Assembly (NCBI GenBank): GCA_903932145.1
Contig: CAIZFE010000044.1
Span: forward strand, 1 to 41,342
Source: an uncultured Rhodopila sp.
GTDB lineage: Bacteria; Pseudomonadota; Alphaproteobacteria; Acetobacterales; Acetobacteraceae
Direction of reading: 5' to 3'
Length of the DNA: 41,342 bases
Part shown: in pieces, positions 1 to 8,155 of the stretch
How positions within the stretch are numbered: the stretch's first letter is position 1
How the letters are laid out: every line of letters begins with the position of its first letter
Translations under genes and position numbers: made by a program
The notes under the pieces: model-generated
The model's input: the letters and a program-made list of their open reading frames with translations, nothing else
Told to the model about the DNA's origin: nothing
Databases searched by the model: none

Positions 1-909
1 GTCCGTCTCGGCGGTTATGCCCCGACCCTGGCGACGACCGATGCTTCCAAGGTTCGTCTCGGCGGTTATGCCCCGACCCTGGCGACGACCGATGCTTCCA
101 AGGTTCGTCTCGGCGGTTACGCTCCGACCCTGGCGACGACCGATGCTTCCAAGGTTCGTCTCGGCGGTTACGCTCCGACCCTGGCGACGACCGACGCTTC
201 CAAGGTCCGTCTCGGCGGTTACGCTCCGACCCTGGCGACGACCGATGCTTCCAAGGTCCGTCTCGGCGGTTACGCCCCGACCCTGGCGACGACCGATGCG
301 TCCAAGGTCCGTCTCGGCGGCTATGCCCCGACCCTGGCGACGACCGATGCGTCCAAGGTCCGTCTCGGCGGTTACGCCCCGACCCTGGCGACCACCGATG
401 CCTCCAAGGTCCGTCTCGGCGGTTACGCTCCGACCCTGGCGACGACCGATGCTTCCAAGGTCCGTCTCGGCGGTTACGCTCCGACCCTGGCGACGACCGA
501 TGCTTCCAAGGTCCGTCTCGGCGGTTATGCTCCGACCCTCGCCACCACCGATGCTTCCAAGGTCCGTCTCGGCGGTTATGCCCCGACCCTGGCGACGACC
601 GATGCTTCCAAGGTCCGTCTCGGCGGTTATGCCCCGACCCTGGCGACGACCGATGCTTCCAAGGTTCGTCTCGGCGGTTATGCCCCGACCCTGGCGACGA
701 CCGATGCTTCCAAGGTTCGTCTCGGCGGTTACGCTCCGACCCTCGCCACCACCGACGCTTCCAAGGTTCGTCTTGGCGGTTACGCCCCGACCCTTGCCAC
801 CACCGACGCTTCCAAGGTTCGTCTCGGCGGTTATGCTCCGACCCTGGCGACGACCGATGCTTCCAAGGTTCGTCTCGGCGGCTACGCTCCGACCCTCGCC
901 ACCCGCCGC
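1..909 (+). repeat. 51-bp in-frame tandem repeat, 17 full copies plus a partial one
   Basis: The period is exactly 51 bp, with copies starting at 1, 52, 103 and so on to 817, and a shortened copy at 868-909. Copies differ only at third codon positions: GTC/GTT, TAT/TAC, GCC/GCT, CTG/CTC/CTT, GCG-ACG/GCC-ACC and GAT/GAC. Several neighbouring copies are identical (9 and 10; 12 and 13), as expected from unequal crossing-over or slippage. Confidence 0.95.
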
Positions 910-912
910 TAA
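1..912 (+). CDS. Tandem-repeat protein, 3' part (5' end outside window)
   Basis: The reading frame starting at base 1 runs open to TAA at 910-912 and encodes 303 residues. It consists of 17 full copies of VRLGGYAPTLATTDASK followed by a shortened copy ending VRLGGYAPTLATRR. No start codon lies in this frame inside the window, so the gene is cut by the left edge. A second open frame begins at base 17, but there the repeat differences change amino acids (M/T, WRR/SPP), whereas in frame 1 every difference between copies is synonymous. Frame 1 is therefore the coding frame. The repeat has no cysteine, and no membrane segment is visible. I do not recognise the family. A surface or structural repeat protein, or a multi-copy peptide precursor, are both only possibilities. 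A terminator follows directly. Confidence 0.8.
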   Translation, partial: VRLGGYAPTLATTDASKVRLGGYAPTLATTDASKVRLGGYAPTLATTDASKVRLGGYAPTLATTDASKVRLGGYAPTLATTDASKVRLGGYAPTLATTDASKVRLGGYAPTLATTDASKVRLGGYAPTLATTDASKVRLGGYAPTLATTDASKVRLGGYAPTLATTDASKVRLGGYAPTLATTDASKVRLGGYAPTLATTDASKVRLGGYAPTLATTDASKVRLGGYAPTLATTDASKVRLGGYAPTLATTDASKVRLGGYAPTLATTDASKVRLGGYAPTLATTDASKVRLGGYAPTLATRR

Positions 913-962
913 TCCCTCCGCCGCGATGCGCGACATGCGCCCAGGAGGCTGATAAGAGCACG

Positions 963-990
963 GACCGGGGCAAAACCCCGGTCATTTTTT
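963..990 (+). terminator. Rho-independent terminator after the repeat gene
   Basis: A perfect 8-bp GC-rich stem (963-970 with 976-983), a CAAAA loop and a following run of six T at 985-990. It ends transcription of the repeat gene before the DUF6065 gene. Confidence 0.88.
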
Positions 991-1019
991 GTCCGTATCC
1001 GCCCGAAGGATCCGCCACC

Positions 1020-1829
1020 GTGAAGACCGCCGCCCCGACCGAGGCCGTCGCCGAAAAACCGGCAGACAAGCCAAAGCTCGTCACCTTCCACCGGCTCATC
1101 TCTTCCGCTCGGATGCCGCAACGGGCCGACCGTTCCGCCGCCGGCTCCCTGCCGACCCGCGCTTTCCGCTATTGCGAGGCCGCGACCTCCGCCTCGGCCT
1201 TCGGCTATTACCTGTTTCCGCCGATCGGCTTTTCCGTCCAATGGGACGGACACGACATCATGTGGACGTTCGAGGGCGCGGGTGAGTGGCTGCCACTCAG
1301 CAAATCCGCGCAATTCCCTGGTTTTCGGGATCGCTTCGACTCGCTCGCCCCGGACGAGATCAAGGAATTCTCTCCGCCGTTCCTGAGTGCGTTGCAGGAA
1401 CCCGGCCTGCTGCAGGTTTGGACCGGCCTGGTCGTGCGCACCGCCCCGGGATGGAGCCTTCTGGTTCGCTCGCCGGCCAATGTTCCCCGCTCCGGCGGCT
1501 GGGACGCCTTCGAGGGCATCGTCGAAACCGACCGCTGGTTCGGACCGCTGGTGACCAATCTGCGGCTGACCAAAACCAACGTCCCCATCGACTTTAAGCC
1601 CGACTATCCGCTGCTCCAGGTCCAACCGATCCCGCGCCATGTGTATGAGGATTCGACCCTCAACAATTACGAAATCGTCCCGGAACCGGAGCAATTGTCA
1701 CCCGAGGATTGGGATGACTATTACGATACGGTTGTTCGTCCCAACAGCCAGGTCGTCCGGCCGCGCGGTCAATACGCCGCGGCTGCGCGCAAGCGGCGGA
1801 GCGCCGAAGCGGCAACGGATAACAAATAG
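1020..1829 (+). CDS. DUF6065 family protein
   Basis: A 269-residue soluble protein with a GTG start, preceded by an AGGA about 10 bases upstream. The core contains the stretch AFRYCEAATSASAFGYYLFPP followed by FSVQWDG and WTFEG, which I associate with DUF6065, a family of unknown function. The middle has an aromatic-rich segment (GLLQVWTGLVVRTAPGWSLL) and a conserved-looking RSPAN motif. The tail is charged and low-complexity (RKRRSAEAA). No signal peptide or membrane helix is visible. It sits just downstream of the repeat gene but is separated from it by a strong terminator, so it probably has its own promoter. Function is unknown, and the family assignment rests on recognition alone. Confidence 0.72.
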   Translation: MKTAAPTEAVAEKPADKPKLVTFHRLISSARMPQRADRSAAGSLPTRAFRYCEAATSASAFGYYLFPPIGFSVQWDGHDIMWTFEGAGEWLPLSKSAQFPGFRDRFDSLAPDEIKEFSPPFLSALQEPGLLQVWTGLVVRTAPGWSLLVRSPANVPRSGGWDAFEGIVETDRWFGPLVTNLRLTKTNVPIDFKPDYPLLQVQPIPRHVYEDSTLNNYEIVPEPEQLSPEDWDDYYDTVVRPNSQVVRPRGQYAAAARKRRSAEAATDNK

Positions 1830-1884
1830 GCAAGAAACGCAAAGTTTCCTGGACCTCCGATACACTTTTTAGCATCAACCGCTC

Positions 1885-2676
1885 ATGAAAAAGACCACGG
1901 CGCAGGGCCAGCGGGCCACCATCTCCCGATTGGCCGCAATCATTCTTTGCGCCATGGCGCTGTTCACTGCTTCACCCGGGGCAAGCCGAGCAGGAGGTGT
2001 TTGCCCGGGCGATCCTGACATGGGCACGATGCGCCTGCCCCACCTGCACACCGCGATCTCTGTCGGCACTGAAGGTCTTATCGTTGCGCTGGGATCATCT
2101 TCGACCGCCGGTGCCATGGCATCGGACAGTTCCCACAGCTACCCGGCGGTTCTACAGGCCGCCCTGACCAAAGCCCTGCCGTACGCGCATTTCGCCGTTA
2201 TCAACCGTGGAATCGGCGGCCAGGATGCACCCGAGGAAGTGATGCGCCTCGAAACCGACGTCCTCGCGGTGCGACCGCAACTTGTGATCTGGCAGGTTGG
2301 TGCCAACGGGGCCATGCGGCATGCCGACCCGGCCGAGTTCCACCGCATGGTGGAGGACGGTGTAGACCGGCTGGTGAAAGCCGGGATCGACGTCATCTTG
2401 ATGGACAATCAGCGCACCCCGCGGGTCCTGGCGGCGGCTGAACATGGCGTCCTGGAAGACTCGTTGCGAGACGTTGCGCGGGAAACCGGCGTGAACCTGT
2501 TCTCCCGTAGTCACCTGATGGACGCATGGTCCGATGCGGGTGCGAAGCCGGCGCTGTTCACTGCTTCGGATGGACTGCATCAAAACGATCTTGGCTATCT
2601 TTGCGTCAGCCAGACCCTCGCCCGCCAAATCGTTGCGGCCATCAGCGGGCCGTTGGCTATTTCAGCCAGCCGTTAG
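1885..2676 (+). CDS. Secreted SGNH/GDSL-type hydrolase
   Basis: A 263-residue protein with an N-terminal signal peptide (KKTTAQ, then a hydrophobic stretch ending near ASRA), so it is probably exported to the periplasm. The four SGNH blocks can be read: block I is VALGSSSTAG with the nucleophile serine, the glycine block is INRGIGGQ, the asparagine block is QVGANGA, and block V is DGLHQND with the catalytic Asp and His. Length and order match esterase-type SGNH hydrolases acting on esters such as acetylated sugars or lipids. The substrate cannot be read from sequence. It stands alone between the DUF6065 gene and a convergent regulator gene. No clear ribosome binding site is seen in front of the ATG. 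Confidence 0.85.
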   Translation: MKKTTAQGQRATISRLAAIILCAMALFTASPGASRAGGVCPGDPDMGTMRLPHLHTAISVGTEGLIVALGSSSTAGAMASDSSHSYPAVLQAALTKALPYAHFAVINRGIGGQDAPEEVMRLETDVLAVRPQLVIWQVGANGAMRHADPAEFHRMVEDGVDRLVKAGIDVILMDNQRTPRVLAAAEHGVLEDSLRDVARETGVNLFSRSHLMDAWSDAGAKPALFTASDGLHQNDLGYLCVSQTLARQIVAAISGPLAISASR

Positions 2677-2739
2677 CGCACCCGGGTTGTTCGACCGCAA
2701 CGACAGAAAAGGCTGGACCCGATGACCGTCGGGCATCAC

Positions 2740-5004
2740 CTAGTTCAATCCGGGATGGAGAACGATCGGGGCGTTTGCCACCGGAGGGTCGCTTTCGCGA
2801 ATCCCCGCCAGCCTTAGTCCCTCGGCAAAATGCAATTTGTCGCTCTCCCGCTCCATCGGCGTGCCGGCAAGGAACCGTTCGATCGTGAAATCCGGTTCTA
2901 TCGCCAACAGCCGGCGACGAATAATCGCGGCCTCCTGATCCAACCCCAAATGCCCAAGTGCTGACAGATAGGGCCGATAGGTTGCCGAAAATGACGGATT
3001 GAGCTGACTGACAGTACGGCCGACCTCTACCGCGCTGGTGTAATCATGTTTCATCACATGAATCACGCCGTAAAATCCGTCGAAGATAAATGCGTGCGGA
3101 TCGAGCGGCGACAGATTTTTGTACCGTTTGATCCGCCGCTCCGCCTCATCGGGGTCACCGATATAGGCATGCGTCATGGCGGACAGCGCCCACGCCATCG
3201 CGAGGTTGGGATTGAGCGCCAAGGCCCGTTCGTGCAGCGCCACGGCCTCATGCAGCCGCTGGTGCAGGAAAGCGCGTACATGGCCACTGATGCACAGCCC
3301 GCGTGCGTCGAACGGATCGAGGACGATCGCCCGTTCCGCCAACTCACCGGCCTTTTCCATCGTCGCCTTGGGGTGGTCCGCCCAATCCTGCCCGACGAGG
3401 AAGATGTGCCAATAGGCATACCACGCGTGAGCGGCTGCATAATCCGGCTCCAGCGCGATCGAATCAGCCAGAAATTGTCCGGCCTGCATGTAGGCCTGCC
3501 GCTCCATCCGCCCCATCAGCGGGATCGCCCGCAGCATCAGGTCGTAGGCAGTGGCATCGACAGCCGGGCGATTCGTGCTTCGATTGGCTTCGATCAGCAG
3601 GATCTCGGGGTCGATCTGCGCGACAACCTCGGCGGCGATTTCGTCCTGGAGCGACAGCAGATCGTTGGTTTCCCGGTCGAACCGGCGCGCCCATACGATT
3701 TGGTTGTTCGCGCGCAGGTCCAACAGGCGCAGGCTGATCCGGATTTTGTTGCCGGCTCGCTGCACCGATCCGTCGAGCAAAAAGTCCAGACCGAATTCGC
3801 GCCGAATCGCGGCCTCATCCCGATTGTCCGCCGCGAAACGGTCCAGTGAGTTGGATGACACGACGAACAACCAGCGGAACAGCGAAAACGCGTTGGTGAT
3901 TTCGTCCGCCAGCCCGGGTGCGAGATGCGCGTCCTCGTCCGACATCCCGATCAGACGGAACGGCATAACGCCGATATGGGCGCCTCCGCGCGAAACGGCC
4001 CTCCGTTTACGCGTCGCCGGCGAAACGTCAGGCGTCTCGGACTGCGGTTCCAGATCCAGGCCGGACTCCTGTGCCGGAGGCGACACGACAGGCTGCGCCG
4101 CGACCGGCGTGGCCCAAGGGGGCACCGAAGCCGGCGGCGCGACAGGGGCGTCCTGCGTTTGCGGCGGGCGCAACGGTAGCCGATTATGCGCCGGCCCGCG
4201 AATTTCATTGAGTAGCTTCTGTGTTTCCAGCGACGGCGCCGCATCCAGCAGGTCCGCCAGCACCGCTCGGCAACGATCGTAGGCCTGCACCGCCAGTCCG
4301 CGTTCGCCACGGGCCGCATGCGCTTTCATCAGAGCGCGCCAGGCGCCCTCATGTGAGCGATCGATCGTCAGCAGGCGTTGTGCCGCCGCGATCGCCCCAT
4401 CGGGTTCCAGATTTTCCCGCAATATGGCCTCGGCGATGCCGCGCGCCCGGTCGCGCAATCGTTCCCGCTCCGCGCTCAGCCATGCGTCGAAGCTTGGATC
4501 GACGCCATCCAAATCCTCCAGCAGGTCACCGTCCATCAGCGCGAGCGACGCGGGATTGGCGGTGGTCGCGCGCATGACCTCCTCGACATCGATCCAAACG
4601 GCGCCCGGCCGCAGCGTCAGTTGATCACGGGTGATCAGCAGGATTTCAGCTTCCGCCGGCGCCAGGGCCTCCAGCAGCCGATGGACTTCCTGGCGCAGCG
4701 AGGCGCGGGCCTGTTCTTCAGGACGGCGGCTCCAAAGTTGTTCAGCGAGCCGGCCGCGCAAGACCGGACGCGGGGCCGCCATCGCAATACAGGCCAGCAA
4801 GGCGCGGGTCTTGCGTCCGACAGGCAGTACGTTCTCGCTGCGCACGGTCCAGGCTTCCATCTGGCCGATCAGCCGCAGCCGCACCACAACATGGTCAAGC
4901 GCGCCCGAGGGCGGTGACGGTGTCGTGAGTCGGGTTGGAAAGTCTGCCATCATGCCCTCGGGACCATCGCAATGATTGTAAAGTGTTACAACACCGCGCG
5001 CCAT
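2740..5004 (-). CDS. BTAD-type winged-helix regulator with TolB-like and TPR domains
   Basis: A 754-residue protein. Residues about 30-135 form an OmpR-like winged helix (RLIGQMEAWTV...RALLACIA...LAEQLW). Residues about 150-265 form a bacterial transcriptional activator (BTAD) helical domain ending near LLNEIRG. A proline-rich linker follows. Next comes a TolB/FlgO-like domain starting IGVMPFRL and containing FLLDGSVQRAGNKIRISLRLLD, as in adenylate-cyclase-associated regulators. The C-terminal third is TPR repeats. No cyclase catalytic domain is present. The start was moved to the ATG at 5004 because the upstream GTG lies inside the ribosome binding site. It lies 22 bases after cmk on the same strand, so it is probably co-transcribed with aroA-cmk. 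The regulatory target is unknown. Confidence 0.82.
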   Translation of the reverse strand: MARGVVTLYNHCDGPEGMMADFPTRLTTPSPPSGALDHVVVRLRLIGQMEAWTVRSENVLPVGRKTRALLACIAMAAPRPVLRGRLAEQLWSRRPEEQARASLRQEVHRLLEALAPAEAEILLITRDQLTLRPGAVWIDVEEVMRATTANPASLALMDGDLLEDLDGVDPSFDAWLSAERERLRDRARGIAEAILRENLEPDGAIAAAQRLLTIDRSHEGAWRALMKAHAARGERGLAVQAYDRCRAVLADLLDAAPSLETQKLLNEIRGPAHNRLPLRPPQTQDAPVAPPASVPPWATPVAAQPVVSPPAQESGLDLEPQSETPDVSPATRKRRAVSRGGAHIGVMPFRLIGMSDEDAHLAPGLADEITNAFSLFRWLFVVSSNSLDRFAADNRDEAAIRREFGLDFLLDGSVQRAGNKIRISLRLLDLRANNQIVWARRFDRETNDLLSLQDEIAAEVVAQIDPEILLIEANRSTNRPAVDATAYDLMLRAIPLMGRMERQAYMQAGQFLADSIALEPDYAAAHAWYAYWHIFLVGQDWADHPKATMEKAGELAERAIVLDPFDARGLCISGHVRAFLHQRLHEAVALHERALALNPNLAMAWALSAMTHAYIGDPDEAERRIKRYKNLSPLDPHAFIFDGFYGVIHVMKHDYTSAVEVGRTVSQLNPSFSATYRPYLSALGHLGLDQEAAIIRRRLLAIEPDFTIERFLAGTPMERESDKLHFAEGLRLAGIRESDPPVANAPIVLHPGLN

Positions 5005-5010
5005 AGCTAT

Positions 5011-5020
5011 CACCTCCTTA
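5011..5020 (-). promoter_or_regulatory. Extended Shine-Dalgarno for the BTAD regulator
   Basis: On the minus strand this reads TAAGGAGGTG, an almost complete match to the 16S rRNA 3' end, 6 bases before the ATG at 5004. It fixes the start and suggests unusually strong initiation for a regulator. Confidence 0.85.
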
Positions 5021-5026
5021 ACAATT

Positions 5027-5659
5027 TCATTGCGTGCCGATTCGGCTCCGGACGAAGGTCAAAGCGGTCTGGTAGGCGGCTTCCGCGTCCATGCCGCTGG
5101 TGTCCAGCCGGTATGCATCGGCGGCGGCTTTAAGGGGGGCCGCCGCCCGAGCAGCGTCCTTGGCGTCGCGTTGAAACATATCCTCTTCGACCGTGGCGAT
5201 TTCGGCCTCGATGCCTTTCGCCCGCAGTTCCAGCCAACGGCGGCGGGCGCGTTCGGACAGGCTCGCGGTGACGAACAGCTTGGCGACGGCATCGGGGAAG
5301 ATCACGGTGCCGATGTCGCGGCCGTCCAGCACGGCGCCATCACGGGCACCGAAGCCACGTTGGAACGCAAGCAAGGCGACGCGCACACCCGGGATGGAGG
5401 CGACCGATGCGGCGGCGGCATCGGCGCGCGGACCGCGCAGATCGGAACGATCCAGGTCCGCGGGCTGTAACGATTGTGCCGCTGCTTCGGCGGTTGCCGC
5501 GTCGGCCGGATCACCCTGCGCATCCAGCACCCGCACACCAACGGCGCGATACAGCAGGCCGGTGTCGAGGTACGGCAGACCCAGCGTGGCGGCGAGACGG
5601 CGGGCAAGCGTGCCCTTGCCCGCGGCGGCGGGACCGTCGATCGCGACAATCGGCTTCAT
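5027..5659 (-). CDS. cmk: Cytidylate (CMP/dCMP) kinase
   Basis: A 210-residue cytosolic kinase that phosphorylates CMP and dCMP to the diphosphates for nucleic acid synthesis. The N-terminus [19 protein letters not shown] carries the P-loop at residues 8-15. [12 protein letters not shown] is the family's substrate-side motif, and [12 protein letters not shown] with the following KLFVTAS is typical of Cmk. The ATG overlaps the TGA of aroA by four bases (ATGA), so translation is coupled. In many proteobacteria this gene is followed by rpsA; here the next gene is a large regulator instead. Confidence 0.96.
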   Translation of the reverse strand: MKPIVAIDGPAAAGKGTLARRLAATLGLPYLDTGLLYRAVGVRVLDAQGDPADAATAEAAAQSLQPADLDRSDLRGPRADAAAASVASIPGVRVALLAFQRGFGARDGAVLDGRDIGTVIFPDAVAKLFVTASLSERARRRWLELRAKGIEAEIATVEEDMFQRDAKDAARAAAPLKAAADAYRLDTSGMDAEAAYQTALTFVRSRIGTQ

Positions 5660-7005
5660 GAGCGGGCAACCGGACGGATGGCGGCGCCGATCGCGTTCAT
5701 CAACTCAACAAACCCCGGAAAACTGGTGTCGATGAAACCGGCATCGTCGGCGGTGACCGGCGCGTCGGTGACCAGACCGAGCACAATGGCCGACATGGCG
5801 ATGCGGTGGTCCATGTGGGTGGCGACCAGCCCGCCGCCCGCTGGTGGCACGCCGGTGCCATGGATGATCATGTCGTCGCCTTCGATCTCGATCCGGACGC
5901 CGTTGCCGCTCAGCAACGCGGCGGTCGCGGCCAGGCGGTCGCTTTCCTTGACCCGGAGTTCCTTCAACCCGCGCAGGCGTGTCGTGCCAGTCGCGCAGGC
6001 GGCGGCCACGGCGAGGATGGGATATTCGTCAATCATGCTGGGCGCCCGTTCCGCCGGCACATCGACGGCGCGCAGCGGGCCCGCGGTGACATGCAGGTCA
6101 CCGACGGGTTCGCCGCCTTCCGTTCGCCGGTTCAGGATCAAGATGTTGGCGCCCATTTCTTCCAGGCAGAGGAACAGCCCGGTGCGCAGCGGATTCAAGC
6201 CAACCGCCGGAATGGTGACCGTGCTGCCGGGCACCAGCAACGCCGCGACCAGCGGGAACGCCGCCGAGGACGGATCGCCCGGCACGACCACATCGGCGGC
6301 GCGCAACTCCGGCTGTCCCTGTAGTTCGATGATCCGTCCTGATCCGCTGACCTCGACGCTCACCGTGGCGCCAAAGTGGCGCAGCATGTTTTCGGTATGG
6401 TCGCGGGTGGCTTCGGGTTCCTCGACCCGCGTGATGCCGGGCGCGTTCAGGCCGGCGAGCAGAACCGCCGACTTCACCTGGGCCGACGGTACCGGGACGC
6501 GGTAATCAAGGGGCAGAGCGTCCCGTGCCCCCTGAATCGCCAGCGGCAGGCGGCCGCCCTCCCGAGCGCTGAATTGAGCGCCGGTGGCGGATAACGGGTC
6601 GATCACGCGGCGCATTGGCCGGCCGCGCAGGCTGGCGTCGCCGGTCATCACGGCGAACAGCGGATGCGTCGCCAGAATACCGCACAGCAAACGGGCGGCG
6701 GTGCCGGAATTGCCCATGTCCAGCACGTCGGCGGGTTCGGTCAGGCCACCGATGCCGCGCCCGGCGACTCGCCAGATGCCGTCCGGGTCGCGAGTCACGT
6801 CGGCTCCAAGCGCGCGCATCGCGGCGGCGGTGCGTAAAACGTCCTCGCCGGTCAGCAGGCCGGTGATGCGGGTTTCGCCGATCGCCAGGGCACCGAACAT
6901 CAGGGCGCGGTGGCTGATCGATTTATCGCCGGGAATGGCGATGGTTCCGTTCAGCGGGGCGGCCGCTTTGGCGGAGATCAGCGGGGTTGCGGCGGTTTCA
7001 TCCAT
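5656..7005 (-). CDS. aroA: 3-phosphoshikimate 1-carboxyvinyltransferase (EPSP synthase)
   Basis: A 449-residue enzyme of the shikimate pathway that joins phosphoenolpyruvate to shikimate 3-phosphate. Visible motifs are [15 protein letters not shown] (residues about 24-38), [12 protein letters not shown] (95-106), [48 protein letters not shown] and the catalytic stretch [11 protein letters not shown]...[14 protein letters not shown]. The overall pattern is the class II (CP4-like) form. The residue matching the CP4 alanine in its GNAAT motif is glycine here (Gly101). It is the first gene of the minus-strand aroA-cmk unit and is transcribed divergently from the TIGR02300 gene. The start ATG at 7005 has no obvious Shine-Dalgarno. 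Confidence 0.97.
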   Translation of the reverse strand: MDETAATPLISAKAAAPLNGTIAIPGDKSISHRALMFGALAIGETRITGLLTGEDVLRTAAAMRALGADVTRDPDGIWRVAGRGIGGLTEPADVLDMGNSGTAARLLCGILATHPLFAVMTGDASLRGRPMRRVIDPLSATGAQFSAREGGRLPLAIQGARDALPLDYRVPVPSAQVKSAVLLAGLNAPGITRVEEPEATRDHTENMLRHFGATVSVEVSGSGRIIELQGQPELRAADVVVPGDPSSAAFPLVAALLVPGSTVTIPAVGLNPLRTGLFLCLEEMGANILILNRRTEGGEPVGDLHVTAGPLRAVDVPAERAPSMIDEYPILAVAAACATGTTRLRGLKELRVKESDRLAATAALLSGNGVRIEIEGDDMIIHGTGVPPAGGGLVATHMDHRIAMSAIVLGLVTDAPVTADDAGFIDTSFPGFVELMNAIGAAIRPVARS

Positions 7006-7184
7006 GGTTTGGGTCCGGTGTGTGACAGGTCTGAGGGCTTGATATCGGCTTTCGGTGCCACCGCATACCGCACCGCGATGCGATAAGCCATTTGACAGGG
7101 CGGCGTCGTTGATGGCATGGGCGCCGGCTGTTGTTCGAAGCCCCGATCGGGCGAATTTTGTGTCACGAAGGGCCCTATATACCC

Positions 7185-7514
7185 ATGGCTAAGCCTGAAC
7201 TCGGCACCAAGCGGGTCTGCGTTGCTTGCAGCACGCGATTCTATGACCTGACCAAGGTACCCGCCGTCTGCCCGAAATGCGGAACGGAACAGCCGCTGGA
7301 TCAACCGCGTCCGCGCCGCACCGGCGGTAACGTCGTTGAGGACAAGCGTCCGAAGAAGGTCGCCACCACGGCCGAGGACGTCGATGTGGAAGTCGAAGGC
7401 GTCGAGGATGCCGAGGAAGACGTCCTGGAAGCGGCCGACGACCTGGAAGATGACGCCGACGTGATCGGTGACGACATCGAAGTCAGCAGCGACGGCGACG
7501 AACACGAGCAGTAG
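7185..7514 (+). CDS. TIGR02300 family acidic zinc-ribbon-like protein
   Basis: A 109-residue protein beginning [37 protein letters not shown]. Two CxxC pairs (CVAC, CPKC) form a probable zinc ribbon, and the FYDLTK motif is the mark of the TIGR02300 family found in alphaproteobacteria. From about residue 50 the chain is strongly acidic ([23 protein letters not shown]) and probably disordered. Function is unknown. The ATG at 7185 is preferred over an earlier in-frame start because family members begin at [10 protein letters not shown]. It is divergent from aroA, with about 180 bases between the two starts. Confidence 0.9.
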   Translation: MAKPELGTKRVCVACSTRFYDLTKVPAVCPKCGTEQPLDQPRPRRTGGNVVEDKRPKKVATTAEDVDVEVEGVEDAEEDVLEAADDLEDDADVIGDDIEVSSDGDEHEQ

Positions 7515-7556
7515 GCGGTTCGCCGGGGCGCCGTCTCGTGCGCCCCGGTTGTTCGC

Positions 7557-8108
7557 TCATACGCGGCCCATGATGCGCAGCCAAACCATGAGCAGCGCGT
7601 CATAGGGTAAGGCTGCGGTTTCCCGCAGCCTCCAGAACCATCGCCGTGTTTGGCTTGTGGCGGCCGGCACGTTCGGCGGCGGGCATAGGCGCGCCTTCAG
7701 TCCGGCCAAACGCAGCAGCAACAGGCAGCGCGGCAGATGATAGGCGCTGGTGCAGGCATAGACCGGCGGTCTGTCCGAACCGTTCGTCCCGTCATCCAGC
7801 ATCCGGATCACCGCGCGCACCGAGGACAGCGTGTCGGTGCCGGTTGCCTCCTGCCTGATGGACCCCGCGGTAAAGCCGGCATCGATCAACTGCCGGGCCA
7901 TCACCGTTGCTTCGGCGTCGCCGTAACGGCCCTTCGCACCTGTCGGAATGAACACCGGGCGGGTAAACCGGGCGCCGAACCGCGCCGCGGCGTCCACCCG
8001 GTGACGCAATGTCTGACTCGCCCGGCCGTCCGGCCGCACCGCCGCGCCGAAGATAATGATGATGGCATCAGGGGGACGGTCATGCATGGTGGGCGGGTTG
8101 ACTTTCAT
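7557..8108 (-). CDS. YdcF/ElyC-like DUF218 domain protein
   Basis: A 183-residue protein with the DUF218 layout: an early hydrophobic strand IIIIFGAAVRPDGRAS, then LRHRVDAAARFG, a central PTGAKGRYGDAEATVMARQL and a later TSAYHLPRCLLLLRLAG. Family members such as YdcF, SanA and ElyC are linked to envelope or cell-wall functions, but the reaction is unclear. The short form lacks obvious membrane helices. The ATG at 8108 has a GGAG five bases upstream; a second ATG at 8087 is possible. It is convergent with the TIGR02300 gene and divergent from the dioxygenase gene. Confidence 0.82.
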   Translation of the reverse strand: MKVNPPTMHDRPPDAIIIIFGAAVRPDGRASQTLRHRVDAAARFGARFTRPVFIPTGAKGRYGDAEATVMARQLIDAGFTAGSIRQEATGTDTLSSVRAVIRMLDDGTNGSDRPPVYACTSAYHLPRCLLLLRLAGLKARLCPPPNVPAATSQTRRWFWRLRETAALPYDALLMVWLRIMGRV

Positions 8109-8155
8109 TGGCTCCGTTTCTCATGCTCTCCGTCAATGGCCAAGCGGAGGAAACC

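Noticed and set aside
17..952. 311-codon Arg/Pro-rich open frame over the repeat region
   Set aside because: It exists because a stop-free 51-bp unit is open in several frames. Copy differences change its amino acids but are silent in frame 1.
7092..7120. TTGACA box upstream of the TIGR02300 gene as a promoter
   Set aside because: The -35 match is perfect, but no acceptable -10 is found 16-18 bases downstream, so it is not listed.
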